DNA from: Gemmatimonas sp.
Lineage (GTDB): Bacteria; Gemmatimonadota; Gemmatimonadetes; Gemmatimonadales; Gemmatimonadaceae
Direction: 5' to 3'
DNA: 64,000 bases
Assembly (NCBI RefSeq): GCF_031426495.1
Contig: NZ_JANPLK010000014.1
Coordinates: 74,174-138,173 of the forward strand
In this document: piece after piece, positions 26,395 through 35,191 of the stretch
Layout of the letters: every line of letters begins with the position of its first letter
Position numbering within the stretch: the first letter of the stretch is position 1
Position numbers and translations under genes: made by a program
Notes under the pieces: generated by a model
Told to the model about the DNA's origin: nothing
Seen by the model: only the letters and a program-made list of their open reading frames with translations
Database searches by the model: none

Positions 26395-27941
26395 GCAGAA
26401 TGGGGCGGACGGTTGGGAAGGATAGCCGGCTTCGTGGTCGTAAGTTCGGCCATGAGTTCGGCCACGATCTCCCGTTCATCGAACGGATACGACGTGGTGC
26501 CGCGAATCTGATACGTCTCATGTCCCTTGCCGGCCAGCACCACCACATCGTGTGTCGTCGCGAGGCGCAGGGCGTGGGCGATGGCGTCGCGGCGATCGAC
26601 GATCCGCACATGATCGCGTCGCGTCATACCGGCCTCGATGTCGTCGAGAATGCGCTCAGGATCTTCGGTACGCGGATTATCGCTGGTCACGATGGCGACA
26701 TCGGCAAGGTCTTCGGCAAGACATCCCATCTCCGGGCGCTTGCCGCGGTCACGGTCACCACCACAGCCGAACAGGACGATCAATCGGCTGGCCGACCCGT
26801 CGCTCTGCCGGGTGAATGGACGTACGGCACGCAGCGCGCGATCGAGCGCGTCGGGTGTGTGCGCGTAGTCACGCAGCACGGTGGGCGCGGTCTGCAAGCG
26901 CTCGAGTCGTCCCGGTACCTGCGGCGCGACCGACAAGCGTTGCGCCACGTCGGCAATCGGCATGCCCAATGCCAGCGCCACTGCCGCCGCGCCGAGCGCG
27001 TTCGCGATGTTGAAGTCGCCGATAAGCGGCAATGACACCGACTGCGCACCGTGCGGTGACACGAGCAGGAAGCGGCTGCCGTCGCTGGTGAACGTGACAT
27101 CGCGTGCCGAGATGTCGGCGCCGGATTCGGTGCCGAAGGTCCACGATGTGGGTGCATTGGTGACACCGCGCCACGATGGATCATCAGCGTTGAACAACGC
27201 GACGCCATCGCGCGCCAGCAGCCCGACGAGGCGCAGCTTGGCGGCACGATACTCCTCCATCGTGCCGTGATAGTCGAGATGATCGCGCGTGAGATTGGTG
27301 AACACGGCCGCCGCGAACGACAGCCCATCCACCCGTCGCTGGTCGAGCGAGTGCGATGAGACTTCCATGGTGACCGTGCGCACGCCGCGATCCGCCAGTT
27401 CGCGCAACAGTCGCTGCAGCTCGACGGGGCCCGGCGTGGTGAGACCGCTGCCGCCGGGCAAGGTCACGCCGTCGCTGCCGAGCAGCACGCCGAGGGTGCC
27501 GATCGACGCAGCCGGACGCTCGGGTGAATCCAGCAAGTGCCGCAGCAAGCCGACCGTGGTCGTCTTGCCATTGGTGCCGGTCACACCCACCAGCGTGAGC
27601 TCGCGTGCCGGCCAGCCGTGGAACGCGGCGGCCGTCACGGCTGCGGCGCGTCGCCCGTCGCGCACTACGATGGCCGGAAGCCCGGCCGCTGCCGCGGCGT
27701 CGGCGTCTTCCACGAGGGCGAGCGCCGCACCGCTGGCCTTCGCTGCTGGCAGCCAGGCATGCCCGTCCTGCGCGGCCCCCTTCACCGCCAGAAACGCCGA
27801 CCCCGACGTCACGCGCCGACTGTCGTCGATCACATCGGTGACGACCGGGGGCAAATCATTGGCCGACGACACCAGCAAGCCGGCATCGCGCAGCGCGTCG
27901 AGCAAGACGCCAACGTCCACGACGCGAGCGGTTGCCGTCAC
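26391..27941 (-). CDS. murE: UDP-MurNAc-tripeptide synthetase, meso-diaminopimelate type
   Basis: MurE adds the third stem-peptide residue. The 516-residue protein has the early SRRVTSG motif, the P loop GTNGKTTT (near residue 120) and the substrate motif DNPRTEDP (near residue 421). DNPR is the known signature for meso-diaminopimelate rather than lysine, so the wall is predicted to be of the mDAP type. The GTG at 27941 overlaps the ftsI stop (GTGA). Confidence 0.96.
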   Translation of the reverse strand: MTATARVVDVGVLLDALRDAGLLVSSANDLPPVVTDVIDDSRRVTSGSAFLAVKGAAQDGHAWLPAAKASGAALALVEDADAAAAAGLPAIVVRDGRRAAAVTAAAFHGWPARELTLVGVTGTNGKTTTVGLLRHLLDSPERPAASIGTLGVLLGSDGVTLPGGSGLTTPGPVELQRLLRELADRGVRTVTMEVSSHSLDQRRVDGLSFAAAVFTNLTRDHLDYHGTMEEYRAAKLRLVGLLARDGVALFNADDPSWRGVTNAPTSWTFGTESGADISARDVTFTSDGSRFLLVSPHGAQSVSLPLIGDFNIANALGAAAVALALGMPIADVAQRLSVAPQVPGRLERLQTAPTVLRDYAHTPDALDRALRAVRPFTRQSDGSASRLIVLFGCGGDRDRGKRPEMGCLAEDLADVAIVTSDNPRTEDPERILDDIEAGMTRRDHVRIVDRRDAIAHALRLATTHDVVVLAGKGHETYQIRGTTSYPFDEREIVAELMAELTTTKPAILPNRPPHSA

Positions 27942-30094
27942 TTGGCCGACTCCATACGCGGCATCTCCAGTTGCACGGTGCTACCCACGCGAAGCATGGT
28001 ACCCGCGGCAGGACGGGTGCGCACGTCGGAGCCGCGCGCGATACTCACCTGAAACCCGGCAGCGTACAACGTGCGCGTCGCTTGACGCACGTCGAGTCCG
28101 AACACGGACGGTACCGCCCGAACCTCGCGGTCGTTGCTCGGGGCCATCTTCTGTGCCTTGAATGGCAACGCAACGACCACGCGTGCCGCTGCCGGCGCCG
28201 GCTCGGCTTTCGGCGGAGCCGGTGCCAGCAGCGAGTCGCGACGTGCTGAGTCACGCGCGGCGAGGGCCAGCGCCTTCTCCGACTTGGGCTTGGCGACGGG
28301 CACCGGCATGGCCTTGGCGACCTCCGCCAACGCGTTGCGATCGAGCGCCGAGTTGCGCGTGGCGAGGGCGGCCTGCAGAATGCCGTTCACGAGACTTCCC
28401 GAGACGATACCGCCGTAGTACGTCCCCTTGGGGTCGATGATACGCGCGACGAGCACATACTGCGGTGCCTGCGCCGGAAACATGCCGGCGAACGTCGCAT
28501 TGTACTTCCCTTCGAGATAGCGACCGTTCTCACTGCGCCGCGCCGTGCCGGATTTGCCGGCCACATCGTACGTAGCCAGTTCGGCGGAGGTGCCGGTACC
28601 GCTGTCGACGACCGAGGCCAACATGCCGCGCATCTCCTTCGCGGTTTCGGCCGTGAGCACGCGCCGTACCACGCGCCGCTCGTGCCGATACACCGTCGCG
28701 CCCTGCGCGTCGCGCACGTCCTTCACCAACGCCGGCTGCAGCAGGTCTCCGCCGTTGGCGATCGCGGCATAGGCCAGCGCGATCTGCAGCGGTGTGGCCA
28801 ACACTTCATATCCAATCGACACGGCGGTCTGCGTGCTGCCACTCCAGCGTGCGGGCAGCGGCAACGATCCCTTTGACTCGGCGGGATACGGCACACCGGT
28901 GAGCGAACCGAAGCCGAAGTCGCGCATAGCCTCGAACTCTTCGCGCGGCGTGAGACGAAGCGCGAGCTTCGCGGTGCCGATGTTGCTCGAGAAGCGAATC
29001 ACGTCGCGCACCGGCATCTGCGCGGCCTTGTGTTCGTCCGTGAGCGGCCGCTTCCGGCCGGGCAGCATCGCACTGCCATTCTCGGTGTTGATGATCTCGT
29101 TTGGCGTCGCCTTTCCCATGTCCAACAAACGCGACACGAGAAACGGCTTCATGACCGACCCCGGTTCGTACGCCAGCGCCATCGGCGTGCTGGTGCTCGC
29201 TGGCTTGCCGTCGCGCACGCCCGCCAACGCGAGGATGGCACCGTCCCGAGGGTCGAGGATCACGACGTCGCCACCCGTACCGCCGGTGCGCACCAGCGCC
29301 ATTTTTAGTTCGTTTTCGGCGATCTCCTGCAACGCCTGATTCACCGTGAGCGTCACCGAATGTCCGGGCAGCGCGTCGACACTCGACAGCTCCGGTGACT
29401 CCACATAGCCGGCCTTGGGGTCCTTCACGAGCGCGCGGCTTCCCTCCTGCCCGCGCAGCAGCAGATCGAGTTCGAGCTCGATACCGCCCACCGGTACATC
29501 CTCGGCATCGACCGCGCCGAGCACACCGCGCAGGTTGTCGCTGGCCGAATTGATCCGACGGCGGACGCGCTCCACGTGAACGCCGGGCAACCCGGCGAAC
29601 CGCTCGATATCGGACGGCAGATACAGCTTGGGCAGCGACACCCATTTCTGATTCGTATCGAGCGCTTTCCGAATCTGGGCTTCGGGGACCGACAAGGCGC
29701 GCAGCCCACTGCGCAGCACGGCCCGCGTTCTCACCAACGGGTCACCCCGCTTGGCGTTCTTGCGGCGCACATCGCGGATCTCACGCGGCGCGATGCTCAG
29801 TTTCACCTGCTCCCGCGATTCCACCAGCACCGTGCCGGTGGCATCGGTGATCGCGCCACGCAGGGGCTTCACCGTTTGCTGATCGACGTGTTGGCGATCG
29901 GCTACGCGCAGCCAGGTCTCGTGTTCCACGATCTGCAGCTGCACGGCACGGGCGAGGATCGACACCGCGAACAGCACGAGGCCGGCATGCACGATCATCG
30001 AGCGCGCACGACTCACCGTCGCCGGTGCGCTCGGATCGTCGGCTACGAACCGCGGCTCGTTGGACGCCTCGGGACGAATAGATCCGAACATCAT
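27938..30094 (-). CDS. ftsI: Septal transpeptidase FtsI (PBP3 class) with a C-terminal PASTA domain
   Basis: A class B penicillin-binding protein that cross-links septal peptidoglycan with FtsW. The 718 residues start with one membrane segment (near 30-50), then a dimerisation domain. The transpeptidase domain has SVMK (near residue 313), SSN (near 369) and KSGT (near 513). An alanine/lysine/proline-rich linker leads to one PASTA domain at about 655-715 (VPSVFGLDVRQATRTL). PASTA is common in Gram-positive Spo0V/PBP proteins and less so in diderms. ATG-ATG at 30094; the gene is 28 bases after ftsL. Confidence 0.95.
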   Translation of the reverse strand: MMFGSIRPEASNEPRFVADDPSAPATVSRARSMIVHAGLVLFAVSILARAVQLQIVEHETWLRVADRQHVDQQTVKPLRGAITDATGTVLVESREQVKLSIAPREIRDVRRKNAKRGDPLVRTRAVLRSGLRALSVPEAQIRKALDTNQKWVSLPKLYLPSDIERFAGLPGVHVERVRRRINSASDNLRGVLGAVDAEDVPVGGIELELDLLLRGQEGSRALVKDPKAGYVESPELSSVDALPGHSVTLTVNQALQEIAENELKMALVRTGGTGGDVVILDPRDGAILALAGVRDGKPASTSTPMALAYEPGSVMKPFLVSRLLDMGKATPNEIINTENGSAMLPGRKRPLTDEHKAAQMPVRDVIRFSSNIGTAKLALRLTPREEFEAMRDFGFGSLTGVPYPAESKGSLPLPARWSGSTQTAVSIGYEVLATPLQIALAYAAIANGGDLLQPALVKDVRDAQGATVYRHERRVVRRVLTAETAKEMRGMLASVVDSGTGTSAELATYDVAGKSGTARRSENGRYLEGKYNATFAGMFPAQAPQYVLVARIIDPKGTYYGGIVSGSLVNGILQAALATRNSALDRNALAEVAKAMPVPVAKPKSEKALALAARDSARRDSLLAPAPPKAEPAPAAARVVVALPFKAQKMAPSNDREVRAVPSVFGLDVRQATRTLYAAGFQVSIARGSDVRTRPAAGTMLRVGSTVQLEMPRMESAK

Positions 30095-30122
30095 GCGCAG
30101 ATCAGGTGCGGGTCACGGCGCA

Positions 30123-30500
30123 TCATGAGCGCGATGCCGAATCGCTCGCGGCGGTATCCGGACGCACCGGATCGCCGAGCATCGAATCAGACAGCATACG
30201 CGTCTGCGCGTCCGTGGCCACGTGCAGGCCGAGCCGGCGTTCCGCCTCGCTGATGACACGACTGCGGGACATGGCGCTCCGGATATCGCGATCGAGCGTG
30301 GTTTTTTGGGAGAGCAGCGCGCGTTGCTGATCGGACAGCCGTCGCATATCACGCGCGGTCGCCACGCCCACACTGCGTCGCCACACGACGAGCGAAGCCA
30401 CCACCACAAAAACGCCCAACCCGATCGCGATCCACGAGCGACCCTTGAGCGGACCGCGCGGAGAACGTCGGGTGGTGCGTTTGGTGGATTTGGTCACCAT
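30123..30500 (-). CDS. ftsL: FtsL-like division protein
   Basis: A 125-residue bitopic protein with a basic cytoplasmic tail, one membrane segment (near residues 22-41) and a following heptad-like coiled coil (about RDMRRLSDQQRALLSQKTT). FtsL forms a complex with FtsQ and FtsB at the septum. Identification is by topology, length and position between rsmH and ftsI, since the family is poorly conserved. The ATG overlaps the rsmH stop by one base (TGATG). Confidence 0.82.
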   Translation of the reverse strand: MVTKSTKRTTRRSPRGPLKGRSWIAIGLGVFVVVASLVVWRRSVGVATARDMRRLSDQQRALLSQKTTLDRDIRSAMSRSRVISEAERRLGLHVATDAQTRMLSDSMLGDPVRPDTAASDSASRS

Positions 30501-31450
30501 CAGATGGCGAGCTTCCAGGCGCGCAAGCGCGCGCTGCGGGCGCGCGGATTTCCTTCCACTTCTTCGTCGGTGGCGTTGACCGGGCGACGCGTGAGCGTCT
30601 CACCGAGCGGCACACCACGGCAGGTGCAGAGCATTTGCCGCGGCGGGCAGATGCAGGCTGTGCTCCAGTCGCGAAACGCATTCTTGACGAGGCGGTCTTC
30701 GCCAGAGTGGTAGCTGATGATCGCGAGCACCCCCCCGGGAGTGAGCCGGTCACGCAGCAACGGCAGCGCATGCTCGAGCCCCGACAGTTCGTCGTTCACG
30801 GCAATGCGGATCGCCTGGAAAATACGCGCGAAGTCGGGCGCGCCACTGCGCGGACCGAGCACCGCGCGAATAGCGTCCACCAGATCATCGGCCGTCGCAA
30901 ACGGTCGACGCTCACGGCGCCGAACGATCTCGCGCGCCATACGGGCCGCGCGCGGTTCGTCTGCATAGTTGCGCAGCAGGGCCGACAGATCGACTTCGTC
31001 GATGGTGTTCAGCAGCTCACCGGCGTCCGTTTCGGCGTCGGTACCCATGCGCATGTCGAGGGGCGCGCCTTCGCGGAAGGTAAAGCCGCGAGCGAGGTCA
31101 TCGAACTGATGCGACGAGACGCCGAGGTCGAGCAGGATACCGTCGAAGTGCTCGTCCGGGGAGAGCCCGCCGGTGTCAAGCGCGGCGTAGTTGGTCAGCA
31201 GGGCCCGGAACTGACCGGCCCGTTCAAAATCGGCCAATCGTTCGCGCGCGGCCGCGAGCGCCCGCGGATCGCGATCGACGCCAGTGACACGCATACCGCG
31301 TTCGAGAAGGGCTGCGGTGTGCCCACCACCGCCCAACGTGCAATCGAGGACGGTCGAGGCGCCGGCAAGCAGCGCTTCGATCTCGGCCAGCAGCACCGGG
31401 ACGTGGTAGGCGCCAACGCGCCCGGATGGGAGTGTACGGACCGGGCTCAC
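30500..31450 (-). CDS. rsmH: 16S rRNA (cytosine1402-N4)-methyltransferase RsmH
   Basis: RsmH (formerly MraW) methylates C1402 of 16S rRNA with S-adenosylmethionine. The 316 residues have the N-terminal YHVPVLLAE, the SAM motif DCTLGGGGHTAALLE, DLGVSSHQFDD and the late SYHSGEDRLVK motif. The start is GTG at 31450, the first in-frame start codon. It is the first gene of the dcw run; mraZ, which normally precedes it, is absent. A good promoter lies 31-60 bases upstream. Confidence 0.96.
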   Translation of the reverse strand: MSPVRTLPSGRVGAYHVPVLLAEIEALLAGASTVLDCTLGGGGHTAALLERGMRVTGVDRDPRALAAARERLADFERAGQFRALLTNYAALDTGGLSPDEHFDGILLDLGVSSHQFDDLARGFTFREGAPLDMRMGTDAETDAGELLNTIDEVDLSALLRNYADEPRAARMAREIVRRRERRPFATADDLVDAIRAVLGPRSGAPDFARIFQAIRIAVNDELSGLEHALPLLRDRLTPGGVLAIISYHSGEDRLVKNAFRDWSTACICPPRQMLCTCRGVPLGETLTRRPVNATDEEVEGNPRARSARLRAWKLAI

Positions 31451-31480
31451 GCGCTTATTGGAGGCTTGTTGGGGCGCGTC

Positions 31481-31510
31481 ATGTTACTGAGGTGCTGAGT
31501 GCACCGTCAA
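31481..31510 (-). promoter_or_regulatory. Candidate promoter of the dcw operon
   Basis: On the minus strand TTGACG (31505-31510) and TAACAT (31481-31486) are separated by 18 bases, 5/6 and 4/6 matches to the sigma-70-type consensus. The distance to the rsmH start is about 30 bases. This fits a promoter for rsmH and the genes after it. Confidence 0.55.
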
Positions 31511-31607
31511 GCGATGCTGACGCGTTCAGAAATGTGCATTACCCGTACTCGCGCACGGATGTGATGGCTTCGGTTCTATCCCGTACCTGCGCGGGGAGAA
31601 AACGAAC

Positions 31608-31636
31608 GGGCCCACCGTCGGAGCGACGGCGGGCCC
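31608..31636 (-). terminator. Intrinsic terminator of the secreted repeat-protein gene
   Basis: GGGCCC-A-CCGTCG pairs with CGACGG-C-GGGCCC around a 3-base loop. On the minus strand it is followed by a T-rich stretch (GTTCGTTTTC). It lies 20 bases after the stop at 31657 and separates that gene from the dcw operon. Confidence 0.85.
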
Positions 31637-31656
31637 GGGGTCCTGCAGCGGCGGTG

Positions 31657-33363
31657 CTACTTACAGAACGCCTTGACCATCTGATCGGCCGACGGATCGA
31701 GCTGCATGACGAAGCCCATGTACTGGCGCATCGCATCCGGGGCAAAGGTACCACCCTTCGGCAGCTGAATCTGCGCATCGACGAACAGGTTCTTCGCTTC
31801 CTTGGCCAGTGCACAGCTCTTCTGCTCGCTCGCGGCCGTCAGCTTGAGCTGACCGTACACGACACCGGCGGCACCGAGCAGGAACTGCGCCTGGGCCTTC
31901 ACCGGTCCCTTGGACACGGAATCGGCAAAGGTGAGCGTCGAGATCATTGCGTCGAAGTCGGCGGGCAGCTTGCTGGCCTGTGCCTTCTTGAACTGATCGT
32001 TGCCGATTTGCACGAGCATCTGTCGCACCAACGTGCTGGTGTCACCAGCCGCGATCACGGCACGCGCCGCGGGCACGACTTCTTCCGTGCGGTTCAGATC
32101 CTTGAGCAGCGTCAGACGCAGGAACGCTCCGTTTTCGACGGCGACCTTGGCGGCCGTGGCCTTATCCAGCGCTTCGAGTGCCTGCTGGTTCTGACCGGCC
32201 TTCTGCAGCGCCACGATCTGCGTAAACGTCAGTCCGGGCTCTCCAGGAAACTTCGCAAGACCCTTGGCCGCCATCTCCGCCGCCTTCTGGAACTGGCTGT
32301 CGGCCGCCATGGCCGCCGCCGAGAGCGAGAAGTACGCGGTGTCGGCGAAAGACGTGTCGAGCTTCACCAATTCGTCGCCCTGCGCGAAAGCTTCCTTATA
32401 GTCGCGCGTGGCGAGCAAGATGCGCCAGCGGAGACGCAGCAGATCGGGGTCGCCTGGATTGAGCATCACGGCCGTGTCGATCACCGGCTTCGCGAGGCGC
32501 GGATTGGCGACGCTGGCCAGCTCTTCGACGACGTCCTTCTGTAGACGCGGGTTCTTCGGGTCGGTCGAGAGGAGACGCGTGAGCGACACCACGGCCGAGT
32601 CCTGCTGACCAAGCGCCCGATAGGACGAGGCGAGAATCGCGAGGCCCGGACGGCTCCTCGGATCGATCGCGACGATTTCCTTGGCGATCGCGAGCTGCTC
32701 GGCGGCCGGCGCCTTCTGCGTGATCATCACATTCGCCATGCAGATACGGGCAAGCGTGGCCCGCGGATACAGCGCGATGCCTTCCTTGGCCGCGGCGAGC
32801 GCGGCGTCATACTTCTGATCGCGAGCCGAGTTGATGCACTTCTTTTCGGCGTCGAGCTGCTTGCGGGCTTCCTTGAGCTCCTTGGAGATCGCACCAGCGG
32901 CGTCTCCGACTGACTTCACGTCGTAGGAGCCGATCGGCTGCACGAGCGAATTATCGCGAGCCAGCACGAGGTTGGCGTCGACTTTCACGCCCGTCGCCGT
33001 CTTGGTGACGGTTCCGGTTACATATTCATCGGCCCGAAGCAGCGTTGCGAGGGCGCGCTGATCGTGGGCCTCGAGGGCGTCGGTGATCGGGAAGCCGGAG
33101 GCTTCGAGCGTGGCATTGATGTCCGTCTTGGGCAGGACATACACCTGCTTGAACGGGAACTCGCTGTTCATGCGCGAGCGCAGCGCGTCGGCGGCCTGCA
33201 CTCCCAAGCCCTTCTCACCTGCCTTGAACACCGCCACGAGGACCCGTGTGGCGTTCGGGTCGGGGACCCGATTGTACTGAGCGGACGCGATCGACGGCAC
33301 CGCGAGGGTACCACCGAGGGCGAGACCGATTCCGGCGAGCGCCTGGAAATGCCGTGACTTCAA
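31657..33363 (-). CDS. Exported TPR-like repeat protein of unknown function
   Basis: 568 residues with a signal peptide (hydrophobic core near residues 10-25, likely cleavage after SIASA). Residues 30-180 include a segment resembling a CsgG/FlgO-type N-terminal fold (RVLVAVFKAG, VYVLPKTDINATLEASGF). From about 190 on it is helical with repeated TPR-like units (for example ALGQQDSAVVSLTRLL). The start is TTG at 33363, chosen because a strong GGAGG (33372-33376) lies 8 bases upstream and the signal peptide begins directly after. It is probably a periplasmic or outer-membrane lipoprotein-free scaffold; no partner is evident. It has its own strong terminator and long upstream region, so it is likely monocistronic. 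Confidence 0.85.
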   Translation of the reverse strand: MKSRHFQALAGIGLALGGTLAVPSIASAQYNRVPDPNATRVLVAVFKAGEKGLGVQAADALRSRMNSEFPFKQVYVLPKTDINATLEASGFPITDALEAHDQRALATLLRADEYVTGTVTKTATGVKVDANLVLARDNSLVQPIGSYDVKSVGDAAGAISKELKEARKQLDAEKKCINSARDQKYDAALAAAKEGIALYPRATLARICMANVMITQKAPAAEQLAIAKEIVAIDPRSRPGLAILASSYRALGQQDSAVVSLTRLLSTDPKNPRLQKDVVEELASVANPRLAKPVIDTAVMLNPGDPDLLRLRWRILLATRDYKEAFAQGDELVKLDTSFADTAYFSLSAAAMAADSQFQKAAEMAAKGLAKFPGEPGLTFTQIVALQKAGQNQQALEALDKATAAKVAVENGAFLRLTLLKDLNRTEEVVPAARAVIAAGDTSTLVRQMLVQIGNDQFKKAQASKLPADFDAMISTLTFADSVSKGPVKAQAQFLLGAAGVVYGQLKLTAASEQKSCALAKEAKNLFVDAQIQLPKGGTFAPDAMRQYMGFVMQLDPSADQMVKAFCK

Positions 33364-33371
33364 TGTCGTAA

Positions 33372-33376
33372 CCTCC
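33372..33376 (-). promoter_or_regulatory. Ribosome binding site deciding a TTG start
   Basis: GGAGG on the minus strand, 8 bases before the TTG at 33363. It is one of the strongest such sites in the window and outweighs the lack of an ATG. The remaining gap 33377-33596 holds no gene or clear promoter that I can support. Confidence 0.75.
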
Positions 33377-33596
33377 GCACCGTGAGCCGTGGATCCGGCA
33401 TAACGCCGGCATACCTGAAACCCGAGTGGCCGTGCGTGAGCCAGGCGGGTCTGGGGGGGAACTGCAGTACTTTGAAGAACACCGACATGCCGTGCAAGCA
33501 TTCGGCCGAAGCCGACGCCCGTTCGGTACCTACATCACGTTCAGGACGAGTCGCACAACACTGAACGGTCGAAACACGTGGGGCGAGTGCAACGAG

Positions 33597-33670
33597 TGGG
33601 CGAAGAGGGACTCGAACCCCCGACATCCTGCGTGTAAGGCAGGCGCTCTAACCAACTGAGCTATTCGCCC
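33597..33670 (-). tRNA. tRNA-Val (anticodon TAC)
   Basis: A 74-base cloverleaf. The acceptor arms GGGCGAA and TTCGCCC pair fully with discriminator A. The D loop contains AGTTGGTTA. The anticodon stem CCTGC/GCAGG frames loop CTTACAC, giving anticodon TAC for valine. The T loop is TTCGAGT. CCA is not encoded. It stands alone between protein genes. Confidence 0.96.
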
Positions 33671-33806
33671 GGTGTACGTCAGACCCACATCGGCCGTTGA
33701 AAAACTACTACGAACGGGGGTCGCTGTTCCGTCTTGGGGCACAACTTAACCGGATTGTCACGTTCGGTCGGGCTGTGGTCCCGCGCACGGCCGTCGAACG
33801 TTCCGC

Positions 33807-33977
33807 TTATCCCTTCAAAATCGCGAGCGGCACCAACACCACGTAACCGAGCACGAGCAGAAGCGGGGCAATGGTCTCTCCGCCACGGGCGAGATCCACG
33901 TAGCCGATCACCAACGAGAGTGCGGCGGCGCCCCAATAGATCAGGGCGCGGGAGCGGGGCTTGTCGATCGAAGTCAT
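33807..33977 (-). CDS. Small two-helix membrane protein of unknown function
   Basis: A 56-residue protein with a basic N-terminus (MTSIDKPRSR) and two hydrophobic segments (about 13-26 and 36-53). I recognise no named family. It is the last gene of the long co-directional train and starts 59 bases after the MA-type peptidase gene. An in-frame start at 34007 would add ten residues. Similar small proteins may have been missed by annotation in relatives. The gap 33671-33806 upstream of the tRNA has no other feature I can support. Confidence 0.6.
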   Translation of the reverse strand: MTSIDKPRSRALIYWGAAALSLVIGYVDLARGGETIAPLLLVLGYVVLVPLAILKG

Positions 33978-34036
33978 AGCGCACGATACCGACAGACCGA
34001 GTGGCACGGCAAGGGCAGGTTCGGACCGGCCGTATT

Positions 34037-35191
34037 TCAGGATACCCCGGACACTCCCGATGGTCCCGCCGCTCGTCCCATGGACTCGGTGCGTTCGTGC
34101 CCGGGATCCTGGCCGGGATCCTGGCCGGGATCCTGGATGGGCTGCAGTCCAGGTTCCAGTCCGGCGTCGAGCAGCGCCTGCAGCGCCGACGCCCGCGCCG
34201 CCTGCTCCTGCGCGAGATCCTGCGCCCGCATCGCCTCGAGCTTCCGGCGGTCCCGGCGGCGCTTACTCACGTACAGGGGAAGCAGAATCACCCCGAAGAG
34301 TCCGAACACCGCGGAGACGTTGGTCACGAGTGACAGCGCCCCGTAGCGGCTCCGCGTGCGCGCCTTCCAGTGCTTCTCGAACTGCTCACCCGTCATGCCG
34401 TAGGCCTGCCGAATGCCCTTTTCCATTGAGCCGGACGCCTTCCAATACGTGAAAACATTGGCCAGACCGTTCACCGGATCGAGCGCCTGCAGTTCGCTCA
34501 CCACGCGATAGGCCATGGCGTAGCTCCAGGTCGCTTCGGTGGCGCCGGCGAAGAAACCCTCCTCCAGGCGGTCGAGGGACGGCAACGTACGCCACACCAT
34601 CGTCAGCGACGTTGCAAAGGCTTCGTCGCGGCTCCACTCCCCGGCCGCTACGCTGGCGTAGCCCTCGTCGAACCAACGCGGCGGCAGTCGTCCCATATGC
34701 TCGTGCAGTGCGAGGTGGGCGAGTTCATGCCGCAACACGACGACCGGATCACCGGCATCGCTACCCGACCGTCCGCCCTGTAGCACCAGCCGCTGTTCGT
34801 CGGGAATCGCGATCGCGGCCCCCCATTCCGGCGCGTGGGGCCCCACCCACTGCCGGAACCGCTCGGCATTCGGCGCCACTGCGATAAGCACCTGCGCCTT
34901 GGGGCGCGGAAGCCCGGGAAAGCTGTCGTTGGCCTGTGCGGCCGCGAGCAGCGTGCGGGCCAGCCGCGCATCACGCGCCTCAGCCACCACGGTGAACCGT
35001 CCCGAATCGAGACGGACGCCGGGGGCACTCGGGGACTGCGCCGACAACGCCTGCCCGCTCGCGACGGAAAACGCGAAGGAAAACGCGAAAGCGGCCGCGA
35101 ACACGATCGCGATTGCCGATCCTAGTCGGCGCGCGGTGGCGCTCCGCCCTGCTCTATCTGCCCCAACAGCTCCGCGCAGCGTTTCCCCCAT
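34037..35191 (-). CDS. Predicted membrane-bound MA-type metallopeptidase
   Basis: About 384 residues. A long N-terminus leads to a hydrophobic segment (about 24-42) that may be a signal peptide. The zinc motif HELAH, with a downstream glutamate in WFDEGYA, matches the gluzincin (MA-clan) pattern. A second membrane segment (near 310-330) is followed by a basic helix. The C-terminus holds three DPGQ-like repeats, encoded by a 12-base tandem repeat. The substrate is unknown. The ATG at 35191 overlaps the upstream TPR gene by 70 bases; a GTG nearer 35080 is possible and would still keep the signal-like segment. Confidence 0.72.
   Translation of the reverse strand: MGETLRGAVGADRAGRSATARRLGSAIAIVFAAAFAFSFAFSVASGQALSAQSPSAPGVRLDSGRFTVVAEARDARLARTLLAAAQANDSFPGLPRPKAQVLIAVAPNAERFRQWVGPHAPEWGAAIAIPDEQRLVLQGGRSGSDAGDPVVVLRHELAHLALHEHMGRLPPRWFDEGYASVAAGEWSRDEAFATSLTMVWRTLPSLDRLEEGFFAGATEATWSYAMAYRVVSELQALDPVNGLANVFTYWKASGSMEKGIRQAYGMTGEQFEKHWKARTRSRYGALSLVTNVSAVFGLFGVILLPLYVSKRRRDRRKLEAMRAQDLAQEQAARASALQALLDAGLEPGLQPIQDPGQDPGQDPGHERTESMGRAAGPSGVSGVS
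34101..34137 (-). repeat. 12-base tandem repeat within the MA-type peptidase gene
   Basis: About three copies of the unit TGGCCGGGATCC, in frame, encoding DPGQ repeats near the C-terminus. The reading frame is kept because the unit is a multiple of three. Confidence 0.8.
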
